64,000 bases of DNA from Adiantum capillus-veneris (lineage: Eukaryota > Streptophyta > Polypodiopsida > Polypodiales > Pteridaceae), in NCBI GenBank assembly GCA_014529385.2, contig CM043944.1, positions 50,476,768-50,540,767 on the forward strand, read 5' to 3'. Below, piece after piece: positions 43,944 through 54,530 of this stretch. Position 1 is the stretch's first letter; every line of letters starts with the position of its first letter. A model generated the notes under the pieces. The model worked only from the letters and a program-made list of their open reading frames with translations. It was not told the DNA's origin and searched no databases. The position numbers were made by a program, and so were the translations under genes.

Positions 43944-44413
43944 TATCTTCTCAGTCGACACCCAATAATCCAGTTTGGAATTTCTTCACCTGCTAGTGTA
44001 GCAAGCTTGACAGCTCCACTTTGTGATAGATCATGAATCACAAATGGTCCCATCCCTCGCTTTTTCAGTTTCTTGGCATGTTGCTTCAAGGTATAAACAA
44101 GTACGTAATCACCTGTTTTGAACTCTTTGATACGCACATGTTTATCAAAAAATTCCTTTTGTCTTCTCTTTTTAGCATAGATTGAAGCGACAGCTCGTAA
44201 GTGTAGTTCATCGAGCTTTTCAAGATCATTAATCCTTGAAGAGAGTTCATGCCCTATCCATTCCAAGCTTGTTGCTACTCGTAGAGTTGGGATTAAAAAC
44301 TCTATGGGTAGTGTAGCATTTAGCCAAACACCATGTTGTATGGTGTTGTTCCTATTGATGTTTTGTAAGCTACCCTGTATGCCCATAGTGTTGAGTGTAG
44401 TTGTTGATCCCAA
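43944..44413 (-). pseudogene. Element A integrase C-terminal domain
   Basis: Continues integrase after a one-base deletion near 44329 (TTTGGCTAAATG where B has TTTGGCCTAAACG). Reads LPIEFLIPTLRVA, LDELHLRAVASIYAKKRRQ, FKTGDYVLVYTLKQHAKKLK, GMGPFVIHDLSQSGAVKLAT and GCRLRRYHLL, the plant Gypsy GPF/Y-type C-terminus without a chromodomain. Cut at 43943 by the solo LTR. Confidence 0.88.
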
Positions 44414-46515
44414 TTTGTTCTTGATTCTGACACTATTTTAGTGAGAACCGTGCATAGTGTTTTATTTGTGGCCACAGCTTGCCCATTGTCTTGTGGATGG
44501 TATGGTGCTGATTTCCTATGTATGACCATGAATTCCTCTAGCAGATATTCAATGACTTCATTGAGAAAGTGTGTTCCACGGTCACTGACAATTTCTATTG
44601 GTAACCCGTAACGTATAAAAACATTCTCATACAAAAATTGTGCCGTGGTGCGTGCATCATCTTTTTGTGTTGCTTTGGATTCGACCCATTTTGTGAGATA
44701 GTCCGTAGCCACAATGATATATTGGGTATGGGTGTGATATGCAGGGGGTGATATAGGTCCCACAAAATCAATGCCCCATTTTGCAAATGCTCTTGCCCCC
44801 ATCATTGGCCTTAATGGCATCTCATCTTGTTTTATTGGTATCTTGGTGCGTTGACACGCATCACAATGCTTTACAAACTCGTCGGCATCCATGTGCAATG
44901 TAGGCCACCAAATTCCTGTGGCTAAGACAATTTTTGCCGTCTTATCGCCCGAAAAATGGCCTCCACTTATTCCGCTATGTGCATGTTCTAGAATCAGCAG
45001 GTATTCGCTTTCACTTGCACAAATTCTAAGTTGATTGTCCTTTCCCCGCTTATAGAGTTGATTCCCAATTAACTGAAAGTCGCGAGCTTCCCGCTCTATA
45101 GCTTTTTCCCGTGCTCTTGTAATGTTCTCAGGGAACGTCCTAGTGGTTAAGAAGTCAATGATGTATTGACTCCATGCAGGTGCTATGTTCACCTGAAACA
45201 AAGTTGCGTGATCCACTGGTCGTTTGGCACTACATACTGTACAATTGGTAACATAAGAATGTGTATCTGGATACATAGTTGGCCAATAAACCCCTAACTG
45301 CTTCAGTCTCTGGTGTGTTTTCACTGTTGAACAATGAAAATCACATCCCTGGACATGTGCCTCTTCAAGGTAGCACTCGAATTCTTCCGGATTTATACAT
45401 AATCGTAGAATTAGGTCATATTCAAGATGATACAGCCATCCTGCTATCAACTGGAAGTTCTTTGTTTGTCGAATTGTTTGTTGTTTGGATCTGCACTCCG
45501 TATTATCAAACTCATGTCCGAAGGAGAGAATGCTAACTATTTCCTCAGACCACTTGGGTACCATTTCAATGTTGAAAAGATAAGCATCTAGTATGTCATC
45601 ATCTACCCCTTCTGGAGCTTCCCCTTTGTGTATTCTTGAAAGATGATCCGCTCGCAGATGGGTTTTACCCTTTTTGACCACCACTGTGAAGTCAAATTCT
45701 AGCAATATAATAAACCAGTGCACAATTCTCCCTGTATTGCAAGGTTTATTTACTAGGTACAAAAGAGCTTGATGATCTGTAAAGAACACAAATTTGTTTG
45801 CAAGTAGATAATGCCGAAATGTCTTTACAGCATAAATCATTCCTAATCCTTCCCTCTCGGTGGTTGTGTAGTTCTTTTCTGCACTGTTTAACTGTCGGCT
45901 CGCATAGCAAACCAAAAAATCCATTGTTCCGTCTCCAGGTTGAGCTAGAATACTTCCAATGGCATATGCTGAAGCATCAATGTGCACATAGAATATCTTT
46001 TCCCAATCTGGTGCCTTTAGTACAGGTGCCGATATAAGGTTTTCCTTCAGTTTTTGGAATGAGGTTTCATCGAAATTGACTAGCAACCGATACAGAGGTT
46101 GTGCAATAACCGCATACATGTATATGAATCTTCGATAATATCCGCAGTGCCCCATGAAGGATTGCACTTGTTTCGCATTAGTAGGCCTGGGCAGGTCTAC
46201 AATGACTTTGACTTTGTCTAGGTCTGTGGTTATGCCGTTTTGTGAGACAATGTGTCCTAAGATTCGTCCTTGCTTAACCATAAATACACACTTTTTCGGG
46301 TTTAGACAGATTCGATATGTTCTGCACTTTTCAAAGACCTTTTGCAAATGGTCAATATGTTCCTCTCGCAGAAGAGAGTGTACACACAGGTCATCCATGT
46401 AAATTTCTAAGAATATTCTTAGGTATTCCTTGAAAGCGTGAGTCATTAACCTCTGAAAGTGGCTGGTGCATTTGTTAAGCCAAATGGCATAACTCGATAT
46501 GCATAAATCCCCCAT
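44320..46515 (-). pseudogene. Element A RT palm, RNase H, tandem H2C2 and integrase core
   Basis: Order: RT with catalytic YMDD (IYMDDLCVHS), FMGHCGYYRRFI; RNase H (FYVHIDASAYAIGSILAQPG, NYTTTEREGLGMIYAVKTFR, FFTDHQALLYLV, LRADHLSR); first zinc-binding-like module (EEAHVQGCDFHC...NCTVCSAKRP); second, H2C2-complete module (EHAHSGISGGHFSGD...HCDACQRTK); integrase core (WGIDFVGPIS, IEIVSDRGTHFLNEVI, NGQAVATNK). The third catalytic acid, the Glu of NGQAE, is Val here. Normal pol has only one such zinc module; each copy here is preceded by a similar FQLI...LR-C segment, so about 120 residues are duplicated. Frameshifts bound both ends. Confidence 0.9.
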
Positions 46516-47234
46516 TCTGTGGAAAACGTTGTTTTGTGTTGATCCTCCCTTGCTATTGCCAGTTGGTTGTATCCTAAAAACCCATCTAGAAGGGAATAAT
46601 CCCGTTTCCCGGCCACTCGCTCCAGTACATGTTGTGTGATTGGCAAGGGATAATTATCCCTTATGGTTGCTGCATTCACCTTCTTGAGGTTTACACACAC
46701 CCGCAGTTTTCCATTATTTTTGGGAACTACCACAATGGGTGACACCCAATCTATATGTTCAATCTCATAGATGAATTCCGCTTCCATCAGTTTATCAATC
46801 TCTTCCTTGATTCGTTTAGCAAATGTGTCATTATATGTATAAGGACATTGTTTGCTAGGTTTTGCATCCGATTTCAAAGGAATTGTATGTTGGCATATCA
46901 ATGGATCAACTCCTTTGAGGTCTTTATAGAACCAAGCAAACACATCTTTATACTTCGTGAGAAGTTGTGTTAGCTGTGCTTCCTCCTCAGGCTCTAAATC
47001 GCTAGCTATATAGACTGGCTGAGGCTTTTCACCTGGTTCTGCGAGGTCTATTTTTTTTGCATTTTCAGGCCCATCGTAAGATTCTTGGTTGGTTCTCTCC
47101 CTGATTGGTAGTGTCATAATTATTTTTCTATCTTGGATAGTAAATTTTCGATAGTGTGCTGGTACGTGCATGTTGCCCTTTTCTGACTCCCTTTTTCCAT
47201 CACTATCTTCTTCAGTAGTCCATATCTCTTTCAA
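46446..47234 (-). pseudogene. Element A reverse transcriptase N-terminal part
   Basis: Ty3/gypsy RT fingers and palm: AQLTQLLTKYKDVFAWFYKD, DAKPSKQCPYTYND, IDWVSPIVVVPKNNGKLRVC, NYPLPITQHVLERVAGKRDY, SLLDGFLGYNQLAIA, TTFSTEWGIYAYRVMPFGLT, NAPATF. One base is lost near 46452 in ACTTTCAGAGG (a second C is expected), shifting into the frame of 44320-46515. Upstream it reaches the protease-RT linker. Confidence 0.9.
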
Positions 47235-47309
47235 AGACCATTTCAGTTCTTGATATTTCTGTTTACGCTCCAGTTTGGTCCACTCTTGGTCTTTTGTTGT
47301 TTCTTTTTT

Positions 47310-47826
47310 TTATTTTTCAGATTTTGTTTCAGTTTTAGCTTTTCTTACCTGTTTTATTTCTTCTCGCGTTCTTTCTTTTCGATTTTCTGAGAATTTTTCT
47401 GATATTTGATTTTTTACACAATCCTCAGCTTTTACAAGCATCAAATAGTGAGTTTTACCTTTTATCATGGGCATCAGGTTCTCTCTCACTTTGTTTCCTG
47501 CTCTTTTCCTCCTATAGCGTTCTTGGCATCTAGGGTGTTGATTAGCAAAATCATAAAACTTGATATTCTTGGCTTCGTTTCCACGCTCACTTGAGGTGTC
47601 TGAACACTCATTATCTGCATCATCATTTACTTCTAAATGTTCAGAGGAGTTGTAAAACTCTTGTTGTTCTGGAGGTTCTACCGTCTCTTTTTTCCGGTAC
47701 AATGCTTACCATGTAATAGGGTAGCACATCATAGCCATCCTTATCGCAAAATTTTGTTGTTGGACTGTCAGTAATGGTACAGACATCCAATGTTGCCAGT
47801 ATGTGTTCCCATTCTAGAGGTTCCAA
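47310..47826 (-). pseudogene. Element A protease-RT linker
   Basis: Two overlapping open segments (47310-47702 and 47641-47826), charged and Lys/Glu-rich (RCQERYRRKRAGNKV, ENRKERTREEIKQVRKAKTE), with WEHILATLDVCTITDSPTTK at the start. They fill the space between AP1 and RT, which is variable in Gypsy elements. Function unknown; frame broken. Confidence 0.6.
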
Positions 47827-48041
47827 TGCATCTTCAGGGAAAGGTTCCTGAATATACTGTTTGTCCTCAATTGCTCTTTCTAAGATGCATTCTTCTTTTG
47901 TTAAACTTCCACAATGTGAAGTTCTGCATATCCATAGCTCTTTTGGTTGCCCTAATCATGCTGGTAGTTCCGATCCTGCTACCGTAGCCGAATCAAACTC
48001 TTCCACTGGTGTTTGGTTTACATCTTTGTAACTATGGTCTT

Positions 48042-48428
48042 TCAGGTGTATTTTAGTTGTCGTCTCGCCATGTCTGAGGTATATGTGGTCATAACCCAAT
48101 CTTGGACCATCTTCAGTTGTCGCATGAATGGTCGTCCCAAGATTATCTCATAATTGTTCTTTTTGTCGAAATCGACTATTGCAAATGTATGCTCATACTC
48201 GATTTCGCACGAAGTGACAATTACTTTTTCTAAGAGTCCTAGAGGCTTCTCCATGAACCCATCTGCCAACTGCAGTTTCATTCTGGTAGCCCTAAAAGCT
48301 GGTTTTCCCCATTTTTTCCAAATTTCTTTGGTGGCGATAGCAACTCCCGCTCCACTGTCAAGAATAGCCTTGAAGACTACCCTTGGAATTCTACCGGTAG
48401 CGTGGTGTTTTCGTCTTCTCCCTCGCAA
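48042..48428 (-). pseudogene. Element A aspartic protease (AP1)
   Basis: Retropepsin in the canonical place between gag and RT: FKAILDSGAGVAIATKEIWK (DSG catalytic triad), AIVDFDKKNNYEIILGRPFM (the ILG flap-side motif), RQLKMVQDW. It cleaves the gag-pol polyprotein in this family. The equivalent region in element C reads ILDGGAG and GPPFMREAKMVNDW. A frame change separates it from the upstream segment. Confidence 0.85.
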
Positions 48429-49021
48429 TATTCTCCAACCTTATTCAATGGTACTGGTCTAGTGTTTAGGTTAGGTCTGTCCAACTCCCTGATTCCTTCT
48501 TGGAGCTTCAAGGTGGGGTCTTTCACTCCAAATTTTTCTAGGCATTTTCCTACTGTGGTCCACATGTTTGGTCTTAACCTTAGGAGTTCTGCTAACGTGA
48601 TTGTGCATGTCACCGGGGTGGATAACAACTCAATCAATCCTTGCAAATCCATCACCTTGTCAGAAGAAAGTCTTTGAGATGGGATTGCTCTCACTTCTGA
48701 CTTAGCTTCATATTCTCCCAGGTAAGAGGGTAAAGTTCTCAAAGAGTCTGGTTGGCAGTGCCCCGAACTAATAGATCCTTGGTCTCCCCCTTGTGAATGT
48801 ATTTCTAAGTTCATTTGTGATCTTGCCTCAAATTCTTCAATAGGAGGTAAGATCACGTTCTTTTCTTCTCTCGTGCTATTCATGTGGTTACTCATCCTAT
48901 TAGCCTCGTTGGCCTCTCGGATTTGCTTCCACAGATCATCTAAACCGTTACCGTCCTTACCCATTTCTGCCAATATTTTAGGATGGACCCCGTCACTTGC
49001 CCCATCGGTGGTATTCGGCAC
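48377..49021 (-). pseudogene. Element A pre-protease segment
   Basis: Frame of 214 codons ending PVPLNKVGEYCEGEDENTTL, which aligns with the corresponding segment of element C before its protease. It also has a conserved helical part (KVMDLQGLIELLSTPVTCTI, LAELLRLRPNMWTTVGKCLE). Not a named domain; shared by A and C, therefore a genuine polyprotein part. Confidence 0.7.
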
Positions 49022-49248
49022 TATGATAGGCTCTCCTCTGGACTCATAATCATTAGTGAGTCTTTCCTTTGTTTCTTCATGTTTCTCTAATGTTGGTTGG
49101 ATAGGGTTGGAGCTGGTGCGTCATGACAATTTTCCTGTTTACCCAACGGGTCTTCCATCAATGATTGAGCCATCTCGATCATCTTTTTACACATATCCAA
49201 CCTGTGTTTTTCTATTTCTGCATATGGATAAGTCATCCACCTTTGCTC

Positions 49249-49686
49249 CTAGGTTTGGTTCTTTTTAAGTCGAGCTTCATAAGCTTGTAGCAGTGCATCC
49301 AACTGCTCGTTTACCTTGTCTGCCAGTACAGATCCTCCTGATCCTGCACTTTTGGGCTCTTCTATTTCCTTGGATGCTATGGCTATTGTGGTGTGTGAGC
49401 TTAAGCTAGCTAGGTCCTCTAACCACTCCAATCTCTTCTTTGTATGTTTCAACTCATCAAATAGGGCTGCTTGCTCTCGTTCTTTCCTGGATTTTCTACG
49501 CGCCTTTCTAGCTTTCCAAGTGCTTCTCTGATTTTTCTTTTTTAAACTTTGGGCATCGGTTTTTGGTTCTTCTACTATGGGTTCGTTCATCCTTCTTTGG
49601 GCTTGGGCTCGTGTTACCACCTGAATAGGTATGATTGTTTCATTTTCCGATCCTCCATTGGAAGGTACTGTTTCTAACAGGTTCAA
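49249..49686 (-). pseudogene. Element A gag-protease linker
   Basis: 145 codons: VVTRAQAQRR, commonly seen in plant Gypsy gag-protease linkers, then a strongly basic run (KKKNQRSTWKARKARRKSRK) and a coiled-coil-like part (ALFDELKHTKKRLEWLEDLA). Probably nucleic-acid binding. Confidence 0.65.
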
Positions 49687-49707
49687 GGTGGTTTTTGCTC
49701 CTTTGCT

Positions 49708-50444
49708 CTAGTTTTTAGGGAAATTGGGAATCAAATGAGTAATTCCACATTCTGGGCAATACGCATTGACTCTAATGATTTCATCATGAGGACAGTCTCT
49801 CAGCCAATGGTCTCCTCCACACTTGTAACAGGGTCCCTTGGGTTGTTGAGGTGCTCCTTGAGCCCCTCTTTGCTGGTAAGCTTGTCTCTGTCCGCCCATG
49901 CCTCCATTAGCTATGAACAACAATGTTCGTTCATCTAAACTATATCTTCCTTCTCCTGCGGCCTGTGCAACAGTTGGCGGTCCTTGATTCCCTATCATGC
50001 TCCATGGTTTTGGTGTCGAGGGTTCTTCCGGTGGATAGTAGACAGGGTTTGTCGCATATCCATTGGGATCTTCATAATATGCATGCATAGTCACCAAAGC
50101 CTTTTCTTCTGATTCGGTTATTGTTAGTGTGTATCTTATACCAACTGGTCGTAAACCTGGTAGGGGTGGTTGTTGCCCCAACACCGGTTGTGGTCTTTCT
50201 ACACCTACAGGTCCTAGTAAGTTGCCTGCTTGATATCTGGGCATCGGTGGTACTTGAGGGGAAGCTGAGCTTGGGGAGCGTAAGGTCTCTCTCTCACATA
50301 TCCCTTGTTATAATAACATTCCTTGGTCCCATGGTTTGTCCATTTTTGTTCATTAGCACACCACTTGGGCTGTTTAGCGTGGGGTTTGGCGTACAAGTTG
50401 ATCTTTTTTAGCACTTCATCTACGAGCTGCTCCTGGTTTACCAC
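49708..50444 (-). pseudogene. Element A gag nucleocapsid (CCHC)
   Basis: Two overlapping frames (50214-50444 and 49708-50244). Contains YKCGGDHWLRDCPHDE, a CX2CX4HX4C-type zinc knuckle, and CPECGITHLIPNFP, a decayed second one (final Cys lost). A third cysteine patch is WCANEQKWTNHGTKEC. Binds element RNA in intact relatives. Confidence 0.8.
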
Positions 50445-50516
50445 TATTTCTCCTTTCAGTGTTGTCTTGGAAGACTTGCTCCCACTTTGCTGTGAAGATG
50501 AATCGTCATCAAGGTC

Positions 50517-51293
50517 CTAGAACTCCCCTTCTTTGTAGACCGCACAATTGTCCACAAGGTACAGAGCCTCCTTGGTCAACTCATTCAACGTCGTGCTCCT
50601 CTTCATATGTAAGTCTTTCAGGAGATCTGCATTCCTTACTCCTTGGATGAATATCATCATAAGTCTGGACTGAGTTGGCAGTTCTTCAACAGGACAGAAC
50701 TTAACATATCTTTTTAATCTTAGGGCTTCCTTCCGTACAGATTCTCCATCTTTTTGTTTGAATTTATGGATTTGTGAGACAGTATTATGAGCTATTCCCC
50801 TTTGAGAGAATTCCTCAATAAACTCGTCAAACACTTCCTCCATCGACTCAAAGTCTCTATGCTCCACAGACTCAAACCAAGTTGCAGCATCATTCTCTAG
50901 GGTTAGTCCAAACCCTGCAAATTGGGTTGGAAAATCTAACACCTCTTCGGCTCTAATTACACGCACAAAGGCTGCTACATGATCTCTTGAGTCTCTGTTT
51001 CCTGAGTATTTCTTGTTTACCCATTTTTGCACTTGAGAAGGTCTAATTCTATGATGGTCTACAAACCTCATCATTGGATCACCCCGTCCAAGTCGATACA
51101 CCTCCTCGGGCCTTCTGTAATAGGTTGGTTCCTCTCCCAACGGTGTTCCTAAGCCATAATTTCTAACGGTTCTCGCTGGAGGTGGTTCATCTCTTCGAAC
51201 TCGTTCCATGGGTGGTCCTCCAGGCTCAGTCGACCCTTGTGTCTTTGTCTTACTCTCTGCTTGATACCTTGAATAGTGTGGTGGTTCTTGCAA
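50517..51293 (-). pseudogene. Element A gag capsid
   Basis: 258 codons with the retrotransposon gag signature: KKYSGNRDSRDHVAAFVRVI, GFGLTLENDAATWFESV, VFDEFIEEFSQRG, IHKFKQKDGESVRKEALRLK and MMIFIQGVRNADLLKDLH. Structural protein of the virus-like particle. A stop separates it from the N-terminal part. Confidence 0.88.
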
Positions 51294-51383
51294 ATCCCTA
51301 AGCCCTCATGTGGCTTGATAACCGTCTCGGTTTCAATCTGGTTCCATTGTTGCACTCTGACGAAGCCGCGCCTGCAATGATGG

Positions 51384-52334
51384 CTAGTTTGCTGGTTGGT
51401 CTTGGTTGTTGAATGCTTGCGGTCTGGTGGAATGTGAGGTAGTGTCATACTCATCTGAAAATGGATTTGTTGACTTGCTTGGGGTGTGGACAGCTCTCGG
51501 TATTTCCTCAGGGGCGTATGCTGATGCTCCTGGTCTTGTTGCTCTTTCTACTTCCTCTGGGAGACTATGCTGGTATTCTCGCCCGTATCTATCAACAAAA
51601 ACTATGCCCTTCCCCGTAGCAGTTTCAATAGCAACTTCATAAGAGAATAAGTAGAGAACCTTGTCTTTGCTCGGTTCGTTTATATATGGTTCTTTGCTGC
51701 GAAAGTAAGAGACAATACCCTCACTCTCATGTTTGTAGATTCCCACATTCTCGTTATAAGTTGGAATCCTGGTTGTTTTCTTATCATACATAAAAATAGC
51801 TCCGGGCCGATCAATGTTTAGTGGCGGTTCTTGAATTTCTGAAACCATTTTCCCTTTTGCCACGTTATCTCCATATTTGTTGTAATCTTCAGGGTTGCTA
51901 ACTATTAAATAGTGGTACCCCTTTTCGTCTCGGAATCTATCTCCATCATCATACACTCGGATTATCTGCAATCTTTGTGCTGGCCTCTCTTTGATACAAA
52001 TGCACTTGCGGCCTCGATAGTCAGAATAGACTAGGGCTCCTCTTGAGTTTGTTCCCTCTAAGAAGATCACCGTAAGCCTAGAATCATTCAAAGGATTTTG
52101 GGAGGTGCTTCCTCCTCGCATAGGTCCATCATAGGTGAAACCTCCTGGCTGTTGACTACCCATCATGAAGAAATATTTGTCTAATGAAGTGTCAATATCA
52201 CTACCTTCCTCAATAATCGGTGCTAGCGGATCTAGCCTTGCCTGAGTTACACTCTCTTCGGTGGACACTAAGCTACCTTGGTCACCTGCCACCTTCTGGT
52301 CTCTAACAATGTATCTTCCTGATCTTAAATTCAT
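51384..52334 (-). pseudogene. Element A gag N-terminal part
   Basis: ATG at 52334 gives MNLRSGRYIVRDQKVAGDQG. NLRSG-type starts are typical of plant Gypsy gag. About 316 codons with no zinc motif, ending in a Ser/Thr/Pro/Asn-rich stretch (STNPFSDEYDTTSHSTRPQA). It is followed by about 90 bases with stops before the capsid frame. The N-terminal function is unassigned. Confidence 0.75.
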
Positions 52335-53430
52335 CAAACTTATCAATGCAATTTATCACAAATTCAACCACTCACCTGGCAATGGGTCAGTTTCTGCACA
52401 ACTTCTTGTCATGTTGCTGAATATACCTGTACACAAGGGTTTTAATTTCGGCAATTGAATCAAAGCATTTATCTGCTAGAGGTTATCTTAGTAATGATTG
52501 GTATAACTGGAGAGTTAATCTCAACCACTATTGTATTTTATACACTACTGATGTTCTGGATTAGGTTTGCTAATGTGGAACAATACTTCTCTCTTACGTT
52601 GGCCAATTTACGCGAAAAAGTCTGAATTCAGTTTTTGCTTTGTCAAATGGGCAAACAAGGTCCAAATTCACTTCTGAAAGAAGTTCTGGAACCCTTAAGC
52701 CAAATGGAATCTCACTGTCTAGGCCAGGTCAAATTTTCTCTGCAGTATACCCCAATAGAAATCCTACGTGTAGGATGTCTCCTGCTGTGTTTTGCCTGGA
52801 TTTTTGCACTGTTGTTTCCCTTTGTTGTGCTGGGCTTACAGCTGCTTTTTTGATTTGGACACCTATTAGCTGGTCAATGAGTTAGAAATCTATTCCGACG
52901 GCCTGTTGATGGTATTGATCAGTCTAATCAACTCTAAATTGTACCAAAATTGACTAGCAGGCTTGCTTTAGGCTATATAACACCTTGCAATGCCCAAAGT
53001 CAAAGTCTGGCTTCACTTTCTTGCATTAGACATCCTACGCGTAGTATGTCTTTTTCTTCAGAATGGCTTTAAACTCAAGTCTTAAGCTCCCCTTGAGTTG
53101 CTGATCACTTTGGTATACTCAAAATTCAGTTTGGAGTCCCAAATCACTCAGAAGTCATCCTACGCGTAGGATGTCTTTTTGGCCTGTTTGACCCCAGATT
53201 TGTCCCACAGTTTCCCCTTAAAAAGGCCCTTTGGCAAGCACAAAAATACACACACGTACTCCATTTCTGCAAATAAGCTCCTCTAAGGTTAGGGAAGCCC
53301 TAATCTCTCTCTCCTCTTGTATCCAAAAACCTTTGATATAATTATCAGAGGTATAACACACCTTGAACAATCCATGATAAATACCCCAACCTCAGATTCA
53401 ATATTTACACGCGGAGAAGTACGGGGAGTG
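52335..53430 (-). other. Element A leader with three palindromes
   Basis: About 1.1 kb upstream of gag, non-coding. It carries the 24-bp palindrome (half-site AGACATCCTACG) at 53153-53176 and 53028-53051 (each one mismatch) and a version with a degraded first arm at 52757-52780. Spacings are 271 and 125 bp. No tRNA-type PBS was found, so the LTR-proximal part is probably lost at the junction near 53430. Confidence 0.75.
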
Positions 53431-53437
53431 TGGAACA

Positions 53438-53821
53438 ATGGATTTCCCAGTTTTTAATGCAAGCCGACACCTAAATAGTGCAAAAAAGAACTACACAACC
53501 ACTGAAAGAGAGGGGTTAGGAATGATTTATGCTGTAAAGAAATTTCGGCATTATTTGCTCGCAAAAAAACTTGTGTTCTTCACAGATCATCAAGCTCTTT
53601 TATATCTAGTAAATAAACCATGCAATACTGGGAGAATTGTACGCTGGTCTATTATATTGCTAGAGTTTGACTTCACAGTGGTGGTCAAAAAGGGTAAAAC
53701 TCATCTATGGGCGGATCATCTTTCAAGGCTGCAAAACGGGGAAGCTCCTGAAGAAGTAGATGATGACATACTTGATGCTTATCTTTTCAATATTGAAATG
53801 ATGCCCAAATGGTCTCTATAA
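53438..53821 (+). pseudogene. Element B RNase H fragment
   Basis: ASRHLNSAKKNYTTTEREGL, GMIYAVKKFRHYLLAKKLVF, FTDHQALLYLV and HLWADHLSRLQNG, the Gypsy RNase H C-terminal half, closely matching A. A stop TAA at 53819-53821 follows MMPKWSL, where A continues into the integrase zinc region. Confidence 0.88.
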
Positions 53822-54530
53822 ATTATTAACATTCTTTCCTTTAGAGGTAGATTTGATAACAAGGAAGACAGATCCAAACAACAAACAATTCGACAAATAA
53901 AAAACTTCGAGTTGATGGCAAGACGAGGCTCGGACCAAATTTTACGATTATGTATAAATCCATAGGAATTCGAGTATTATCTTGAAAAAGTACACGTCCA
54001 GGATTGTGCATTACATTGTTCAACAATGAAAACACACTAACGACTGAAACAATTAGGAGTTTATTGTCCAACTATGTATGCTAACACACATGCGTATGTT
54101 AACAATTGTATTATATGTAGTGCCAAGCGACCGGTGGATCACGCGACATTGTTTCAGGTAAACATTGCACCTGCATGAAGTCAATATATCATTGATTTCT
54201 TAACAACAAGGACATTTCCTGAAAACATAACAAAAGCGCAAAAAAGGGCTGTAGAGCTGGAGGCTCGCGACTTTAATTTAATTGAAAATCAACTCTATAA
54301 GCGAGGAAAGGATAATCAACTTAGAATATGTGCAAGTGAAAGCGAATACCTTCTGATTCTAAAACACGCGCATGGAGGAATAAGTGGAGGCCATTTTTCA
54401 GGCGATAAGACGGAAAAAAATGTCTTAACCGCAGGAATATGGTGGCCTACATTGCATATGGATGCTGAGGAGTTTGTAAAGCGTTGTGTCGCATGTCAGC
54501 GCACCAAGGTGCCGATAAAGAGAGATGAGA
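53822..54530 (+). pseudogene. Element B tandem zinc-binding modules
   Basis: Both modules seen in A are recognisable despite stops. First: VHVQDCALHCSTMKTH, then NNCIICSAKRPVDHATLFQ. Second: LILKHAHGGISGGHFSGDK, then VKRCVACQRTK. The intervening LIENQLYKRGKDNQLRICAS is also conserved. Presence in two copies shows the duplication is ancestral to the family rather than an accident of A. Confidence 0.85.

Larger units (their letters stand above)
42131..53430 (-). mobile_element. Element A: decayed OTA-clade Ty3/gypsy element
   Basis: Minus-strand order: palindromic leader, gag, CCHC region, aspartic protease, RT, RNase H, duplicated zinc-binding module, integrase, second protease-like domain, WxPK region, purine tract. 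No chromodomain; integrase ends GDYVLVYTLKQHAKKL...GCRLRRYH, typical of the Athila/Tat side. Several single-base frameshifts and stops show it is inactive. A Copia solo LTR interrupts it. Its 5' end is lost at the junction with element B at about 53430. Confidence 0.88.

Noticed and set aside
34891-53430. A single about 18-kb element joining A gag-pol and the 1160-codon ORF
   Set aside because: Attractive because of strand and palindromes, but two separate purine tracts exist and the D LTR has no match near 53 kb, so I kept A and D apart.
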